Under the pieces are notes generated by a model. The model did no database searches and had not been told where the DNA came from. It was given only the letters and a program-made list of their open reading frames with translations. Of a stretch of DNA of 64,000 bases, positions 58,258 to 64,000 are shown piece by piece (the stretch's first letter is position 1; the number at the start of each line of letters is the position of its first letter). The stretch spans positions 1,922,001 through 1,986,000 of the forward strand of contig JAUTDP010000001.1 in assembly GCA_033439795.1 (NCBI GenBank), written 5' to 3'. The DNA is from Sordaria brevicollis (lineage: Eukaryota; Ascomycota; Sordariomycetes; Sordariales; Sordariaceae). The position numbers and the translations under genes are program-made.

Positions 58258-59637
58258 CTTGAACTTTTGCTAAGGTTGTCTTCCAGGTGCTCTGACCCCG
58301 GAAGTTGTGAGTTGGATATGGTGAAGCTTGGAATGGTGGTGGTCTGGGAGACGCGTCTGCTGTTGCTGAGACGCGCAGCTCTTACAAAATCAATTAAAAT
58401 GGTGGCCAATCACAGATGTCGGTTTGTAGGTGAACACGAGCGCGATGCTGCTATGACCCTAACCCTGGCTATCACTGACACTCGAGGCACCTTCTATGAG
58501 CGGACATCTTGAACTTCTTTACTTCTTTTTTTTTGTTCTTTTTTTCCAACACGCTGTCTCATCAACCATCCTTATAACGCTTTTCCCACTTTCTTTAGCG
58601 GTTTAAGATTGCCAAACAACTTTCATATGAACGATACTTAGCGACCGAAAACCAATGATGTCTAGTGACGTGGGAGTGGTACAGAGCGGTTATGGAAGAA
58701 TGCTTTCTTGATGGTTACTCTTCCACATATCTTTTTTTGATACAAGTCAGCATTGGCGTCCTTTGTCCTGTGCCTTCAAAATTTTTCAGGAGAATTGTTA
58801 AACAAGTTGAAGGATCAGTCAAACTATCGGAAAAGAGAAGATGCGACCTTCGCACGCAACCATGTATCAATAGACGATACCCAAACCTCTACGAGCAGGT
58901 AACGAAAAAGAGATTTATAAACACCACCTCCGTCGTGTGTGAGTACCAACCCCCAAGAAACCAAACAAGCGCAACAGGCTCCGTAGTGTAGTGGTAGCAC
59001 ATCCTTTGACGCTTGCTCCCAAGCCGTATGTTGGGCCGGAAATACAGTGGGACGGAAGGGCTCAGGTTGGACCCCGAGAGGTGGCATGTTTGGGTTTGTT
59101 CGGCTTTCCAATATGGGTTTCAAGCTTTTTTTGGTGTTTGGAATCCAAGAGTGTGTGCGTACCAATCTTCTCGATTCATATCTCTATGGCAATGAAATAT
59201 CTGGAAGAAAAGGTAAACGGCAATATTAATGACGATAACTTGTGACAAAGTCATTCGCAGAACAAACCCAACAAGAACGAAACAGAAAGAAAAACACAAA
59301 GCTTGCGCAAAACGACCAACACCGATATGACATGTTGGTCTCTCAAACATAACCATATCCGCATGTGTTCTCCAGACACATTTTGCTCAGTAACCTCCAC
59401 CGACCATGTCAATCGCAAAGTTGGGCCATATATCAATATTCCGCATCGTCTCAATAACATCATAAGCTGTGATGACAAAGTCCCCAAATTCGACGCCAGT
59501 AAAGTATGTCAAATGAGAGTAATGATCTCTCAAGCTCTTCTCCACGGTAAAGATATGTGAGGACGTGAGAACTGTAACAATGCTCCCGCAACCTTGTATA
59601 CTCATCTCGGACATCACGCCTTCACTCCTTCCTTGAC
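58258..59637. other. Intergenic, primase promoter
   Basis: Between two minus-strand genes. At 58979-59013 there is a tRNA-like 5' half with a good A-box (tagtgtagtgg) but no matching 3' half. No gene was supported. Confidence 0.4.
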
Positions 59638-61983
59638 CTACTCAGTCTTCTCAGCTGACTTTCCAGCTACTTGCTCAGCCATTTTTTCAACCTTCTCAGT
59701 CGCTATCTCGGAGACCTTCTCTGCACCCTGCTTGTCTTCTACCTTCTTTTCAGAATCTTCATTGTCGTTCTTGTTTTCAGATTTCCCCTTGTCATCCTTC
59801 TTTCCGGCGTCTGCCAGGACCTTCTCATAGACCTTGGCTTTAAACTCTAGAGCCACGGAATTCTGCTTTGACTTCCTCTCTGCTGCACGGCGGGCTTCAG
59901 CCGCTCCCACCACAGCCTTGGCCTTTTCAGCAATTGCTTTCCATGCCATCGTGATACCCGGTTCTTCAAGCTGGGGAGCCTGAACTTGGTGTTGATGCTG
60001 ACGCACCACGCGGTTCGCCTGTCGAATCTTGCACTTGATATGGTACCCAGGCTCATTGGCCTTGCGCCATTCCAAGTACTCCTCGTATTGTTGTTGCTTG
60101 ATCGGATCTGGGACCCGAGGCTTCGTCGTAACAGGGAAGTAAGGGCGGTCAACTTTTGGTCCTGCCTGAGCTGGTTGACCTGCGCCGGCGAGTGGAACTG
60201 TCGGTGGTGCTTGCGGCATTCCTGGCAATGTCGCCTGAGGATACATCGATCCTGGACCGCCGACAGGAGGCGGCGCAAAGGGTGGAATGAGTGGCCGCAT
60301 CGAAGGCAGGAAAGTCCCTGCCCCCAGAGTAGCTGCCATATCCGCAGGTGGCACGTTGAACGGCGGTACTGCCATCGATGGGGCGCTAGAGGGTGGAAAC
60401 GTCCCGAAGTTACCCATATTCAATCCTCCAAGCCATGGAGCAGGCATAAAAGGTAGAGCAGGATTGGGTTTCTGTGGCTGTAAGTTCAAGCTTGGATGAG
60501 TACCAGCCATGAGATTGACATTACGTGGAACCGGGTGGGATGGATGTTGGGTAAGAGGAATCAATGGTTGTTGCATATGCAAAACCTGAGGGGCCTTTTG
60601 TTGTTTGGTCTTCGCTCCAGATTTGACTGGGCTTGACTGCTCCTGTTTCTGCATTTTGTCATCGCCTCCACCAGGCTTTTCTTCCATCTGAGCGGCCTGT
60701 TGCTTGTCCACCGAGGGAGCAGGTGCAACCACAGCCGCATCAGGAGCTGGGTTGAAAAGAAGCGAGGTAAGCGGGCCCCGAGAAAGCTTCTTCGGCGTAA
60801 GAACTGGCAGATGTAGACTGTCAGTCGAGATTTTGAACTCGGCTGCTGCAGGATTCAATTTCTTGGTCGCGCTTTGAGGTTCCATTGATGGTTTGATAAC
60901 CACGGCGGGCTCATCATGAGAATCTTTAGAATTCTCCGGCGTTGTGTAATGAATGGTGCATGATGGAGTGCTTCCGCTGGCGTACCCAGAGTCACTGGAT
61001 CTGCCCTTCCTCTCAGGGTGCAGCTCGGTGACTCGGCTCAGTTGGGTATTTTCAAACACTGCACCATTCTTCAGCTTGGCAGACAAGATGGCTGGATCTG
61101 CAGGTTGTAGCTTGATGCTTGGTTGTCCGGGCTTCGCCAAAGACGGAGTTGGCAAGCGCTTCTGGAGACGGTTGATCATGTTGCGAAAGCGTACCTCCTC
61201 GTCATCTTGAGTCTTTGTTTCCGAAGGCTCAGGCTCTCCCGTACTGTCTTTGGAATCCTGAGCTTCATTGCTGACTGAACATACATCCTGTTTACACTCC
61301 TCGGGCTCATGGGATTTAGTATCTGAGCTTTGGGAATCTCGAGTGGTGTGTAGCAAGGCCTGAATATCGTCCGGAAGCTCGTGGCTGATGCTCAACCAGT
61401 CAGAGGAGATCTTGCCGCTCAGGAGTCTGGGATCAAGGACGCGTCTAAGCTCTCCAAAGGTAGAACTTGATGAGCCATCGGAGTGTTCGCTGTTCCAACA
61501 TCTCGGACGGATGTCAAAGGTGAATCGGTTAGGCAATGGGATCTCTTCGCCATTGACGTTCATGAGCATTGGCTTCATGTCTTCAATACGAACCACCATT
61601 GGCTCCTGAGCCGAGTCGACCGAATGTTCGGATGCGCCTGCAGAGTGGACTGTAGATCGGTTCGAGACTGAACGGTCTCCTGGTGCTGAAGAAACCACTT
61701 CCTAAGCAGTTTGGCCGTCATTCGGGCGGTAGAATCCAGGTTCGCGAGGCATCTCCATGGAGTGCTCTGTGGCACTCGAGCGTTGAGCAATCTTCTTCCG
61801 GAGGTTGCCCTTGTTGGAGATTCCAGGGGCAGATGCATGTTTGCGCCAGTCATCAGAAGCGAGTGCTTTTCCCTTTCCGTCGAAACCGACTACATCCGCC
61901 GTTGAAGTCTTGACCTTCAATGCAGGAACTCTAGAGCGGCTAAAGTTCCTGCTATTGGCGATGTGACTGGTTATGGCAGCCAT
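59638..61983 (-). CDS. Unknown protein whose frame is interrupted by one TAG (candidate edited stop)
   Basis: From the ATG at 61983 the frame runs 93 codons to a TAG at 61704-61702, then continues without another stop for 687 codons to 59638; read through, the product is 781 residues. I recognise no domain. The N-terminal part is basic (SRSRVPALKVKTS, GNLRKKIAQRSS). The middle is Pro/Met/Gln-rich with segments such as RPYFPVTTKPRVPDPIKQQQYEEYLEWRKANEPGYHIKCKIRQANRVV. The C-terminal 100 residues are Lys/Glu-rich and probably helical. A 108-base intron in the leader (62153-62046, GTAAGT, cactaac branch) makes 61983 the first ATG. No consensus donor lies between ATG and TAG, so splicing out the stop is unlikely. 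Alternatives: a separate frame starting at ATG 61599 with the first as an upstream frame, a nonsense allele, or stop recoding by A-to-I editing. Confidence 0.7.
61692..61712 (-). promoter_or_regulatory. Hairpin with TAG in its loop
   Basis: Minus-strand RNA reads an 8-base arm (61712-61705, AAACUGCU), loop UAGGA (61704-61700) and arm AGUGGUUU (61699-61692). All eight positions pair, two as G-U. The stop-codon A (61703) is in the loop with U before it, the context favoured by fungal A-to-I editing. Confidence 0.6.
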
Positions 61984-63611
61984 GTTGTCTGATGGTCCGC
62001 TGGTGTTGCTTGGTGCGAGTGTCTCGGTCCGCCAAGGGCGTGATTCTGGTTTGAGGTGTGTTAGTGAACTGTATACTTGCGGTGTGCCATCACACGGGAG
62101 ATCAAGTTTGGAGTATAGTGTCGATGTTTTGCGGAAGGAACAAAGATACTTACAGCAAAACCAGAAGAGCAGCAATTCCACGTTGATGTTGTGGACTGAG
62201 GAAACAGCCCAGGGTATATTTCACGATCGATCCGTGTCTTTGTTGGTTCTCAACGGACTCGGTTATGGGCTGGTCTGCTCCGCCGGGACGAGTGAGACAA
62301 GCGCTGGCGACAAAAGAGATCAGGGAAGACCAGTGTCGACTGAAGTGACTGGCTCAGTATGTTGTCGAGAGTGGTATCGCGAAAGGGGACTAGTATCCGG
62401 GTGTGTTTTCTTTCTTTCCTTGCAAGACTTTTGCTTGCTTCCAAAAAACGCTTGAAGTGTTATCCACACGAAGAAAGAGGATCAGAAGAGAAGAGAAGAC
62501 ATAATACTGCGAACCGCAAGACAAATAGAGAGACGATACCCAAAAAATGGCGGCCAAAAAGATTGCCTGGAGTCTGCGAGTTGCGCTGCGCTTGGTGGTA
62601 GCGGTGGTGGAAGTGAGAGGAGGAGAAAGAGTTTGTGTGCAACTGAGGAGACGGGGATTAAAAACAGAGTTCTGAGTGGCCTGGATTGCTGGACGTTGCA
62701 CCTTCCTGTATCCGAAGCAGTCAGGGATGTATTCGTAGAGAACGGAAAGCAGGAGCTAAAAAGAGATTGCTTACAGCATTATTGGAAGCTTCCGCTACTT
62801 CGGTGTTAAACACAAGGTAAGTACAGTCCTTTTACCATGATGTTAGACCTGAAGAATATCCATCAAGGATCTCGACTGTCGACAGGAGACGTCGGTGTCG
62901 TGACACTTTTCCAGGACTGAGCCTTCCTGTTGTACGTAGCATGTGACATGGAGCTTTCAACGTTGCAGACGGGAGAGTGAGTGGAAATGACAATGAGCCC
63001 CCTTCTTTCCTCACAGGACATGACGGAGCTTTTGAAGTCGAGCCGGGAGCTGAGGATGGAACAACTGATAGTGACAAGGCAAGCGGTTGTTGGTGACATC
63101 GAAGAAGGAAGCTGTGCGATCGTTATGTTAACAAAATTAGAAATTAGCTTCGCCGGAAGCTCGATGCGTGAGCAAGTACCTAATCTAAACAAACCACGAC
63201 AGCAACCATGGCAAGAAGAATCCGATCCAATCTTCTTGCTTTTCGCCCAACGTACCTTCACTCTGTCGTCCCTTTCCATGTACGTGAACGCGTCCAAACA
63301 ATACACCCGCCATTTCCTCTCAAAAACTGAACTCCGAAGCTCTCCTTACTCCTCGCACGTACCCCTTCACGTTCTTCTTTCCATTCTTCCTGACCTGCCG
63401 TTTACGATCCGCGTAGGGTATTTACACCCTAGCAAGGGATATCACGACATGTGCGATGCAGACAAAAGTAAGCAGAAGCCAGATTGTAGAAAGAGTACAA
63501 CTCCTGACGGTGGATAAAACCACGAAAAGGGTATAGGTTGAAGTCATGCTAAGTGAAATGTTCAGAAACCAACTCCCAAGATAGCTACATTCTCAACTTG
63601 CCCGACGTCCT
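61984..63611. other. Intergenic: leader with intron and promoter of the TAG-interrupted gene
   Basis: Holds the probable 5' untranslated intron 62046-62153 and upstream promoter DNA. Open frames around 62860-63520 on both strands overlap and show no family features, so they are not called. Confidence 0.4.
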
Positions 63612-64000
63612 CTAGCTGTTTAGTTGGACATAGTTGCCTGAAAAGAAGACCGTTACGTTAGAACATGTTCGACTGGCATCTCGAAACAGCATCTAAGAGA
63701 AAGTACAATACGTACCTGGGAATTGACCCTGCTTTCCATGCAACTTTCCGATCCACCACTCGTTCTCGTTTGCGGTCCTCGTTACTATCTCGATCACATC
63801 ACCGGCGCGGAAGCTCAGATCACCCTCAGCCTGGGCAGAGTAGTCGTAGAGTGCCGTGACAGTCTCAACCTGGGGTGCAGCCTGGAGAGCCTTGGGCTTG
63901 GGCTTTGGCGGTGGGGGCTTGGCCTTTGCGGCTGCGGCCATGGACAACGCCGAGGGCTTCGGACTGGCAACTGGGGCATAAGATGCGGCGGGTGTCGCGT
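63612..64000 (-). CDS. RVS167: Rvs167/Hob1-type BAR adaptor, C-terminal SH3 end only
   Basis: Partial: the 5' part lies beyond the window. Exons visible: 64000-63716 and 63637-63612. The sequence is an Ala/Pro/Lys-rich linker ([14 protein letters not shown]) followed by an SH3 domain: [26 protein letters not shown]...[25 protein letters not shown]-stop, with the last eight codons after an intron (GTACGT donor). The ALYDY, EWW and GxFPxNYV positions for proline-peptide binding are all present. The closeness to amphiphysin-type Rvs167 (actin patch, endocytic scission) makes that the best match; the BAR domain itself is not visible. Confidence 0.85.

Noticed and set aside
58979..59090. tRNA-like sequence: 5' half ggctccg-ta-gtgtagtggtagcac and a weak B-box-like ggttggacccc downstream
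   Set aside because: The anticodon stem is three bases short, the T-arm does not pair, and no 3' acceptor strand complements the first seven bases, even allowing an intron. At most a tRNA relic.
61599..61983. An intron removing the in-frame TAG
   Set aside because: No GTRNGT-type donor occurs between the ATG and the TAG; the TAG itself resembles an acceptor (gcttag) but has no partner donor or branch point.
62863..63517. Overlapping open frames of 147 (-) and 178 (+) codons
   Set aside because: No recognisable features; likely promoter/leader DNA of the TAG-interrupted gene.

Overview
The window is nuclear DNA from a filamentous ascomycete, most likely a Neurospora species. The genes are compact, with short introns (about 50-130 bases, GTRNGT donors, CTRAC-type branch points). 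The protein set is typical of Sordariomycetes. Two stretches of about 3.5 kb are extremely AT-rich, nearly free of CA/TG dinucleotides and full of stop codons, which is the signature of repeat-induced point mutation (RIP). No bacterial, viral, CRISPR, rRNA or convincing tRNA feature was seen.

Layout. 1-8.1 kb: 3' end of an MFS anion:cation symporter (+), a thioesterase-like pseudoenzyme (-), QTRT2 (-) and an LCCL-domain membrane protein (+). 8.5-14.2 kb: AP-3 delta (-), divergent from EMC2 (+). 14.2-18.5 kb: a long stretch without a supportable gene. 18.5-23.4 kb: a coiled-coil/ubiquitin-like-domain protein (+), convergent with COQ10 (-). 24.2-27.7 kb: a RIP-destroyed Mutator-like element with 60-base terminal inverted repeats and a 9-base target duplication. 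28.0-30.5 kb: glutamine-dependent NAD+ synthetase (+), followed by a 203-base MITE-like inverted-repeat element. 31.0-34.4 kb: a second, unrelated RIP-destroyed Mutator-like element. 34.7-44.2 kb: tRNA m3C methyltransferase (+), PNGase A-family protein (-), a DUF1279/FAM210-like protein (-) divergent from AIM24 (+). 44.5-54.6 kb: adenosine deaminase-family enzyme (-), FAD oxidoreductase (-), eIF2-beta (-) divergent from MIM2 (+), and an Nce102-type MARVEL protein (-). 56.6-64 kb: primase large subunit (-), a gene interrupted by one in-frame TAG (-), and the 3' end of an Rvs167-type adaptor (-).

The genes are mostly unlinked housekeeping functions: tRNA modification, translation initiation, replication, vesicle traffic, mitochondrial import and ubiquinone handling, NAD+ synthesis. 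They do not form a metabolic cluster. The accessory part is the 24-34.5 kb interval, where two mutated DNA transposons and one small inverted-repeat element bracket the NAD+ synthetase gene. The first transposon sits in what was about 1 kb of shared promoter between COQ10 and the synthetase gene.

The most unusual signal is at 61692-61712 on the minus strand. A single TAG interrupts an otherwise continuous 781-codon reading frame. The TAG lies in the 5-base loop of an 8-base-pair hairpin and has U on its 5' side. This is the arrangement of stop codons that are recoded (UAG to UGG) by A-to-I mRNA editing during sexual development in Neurospora and Fusarium. It is a prediction from sequence only.
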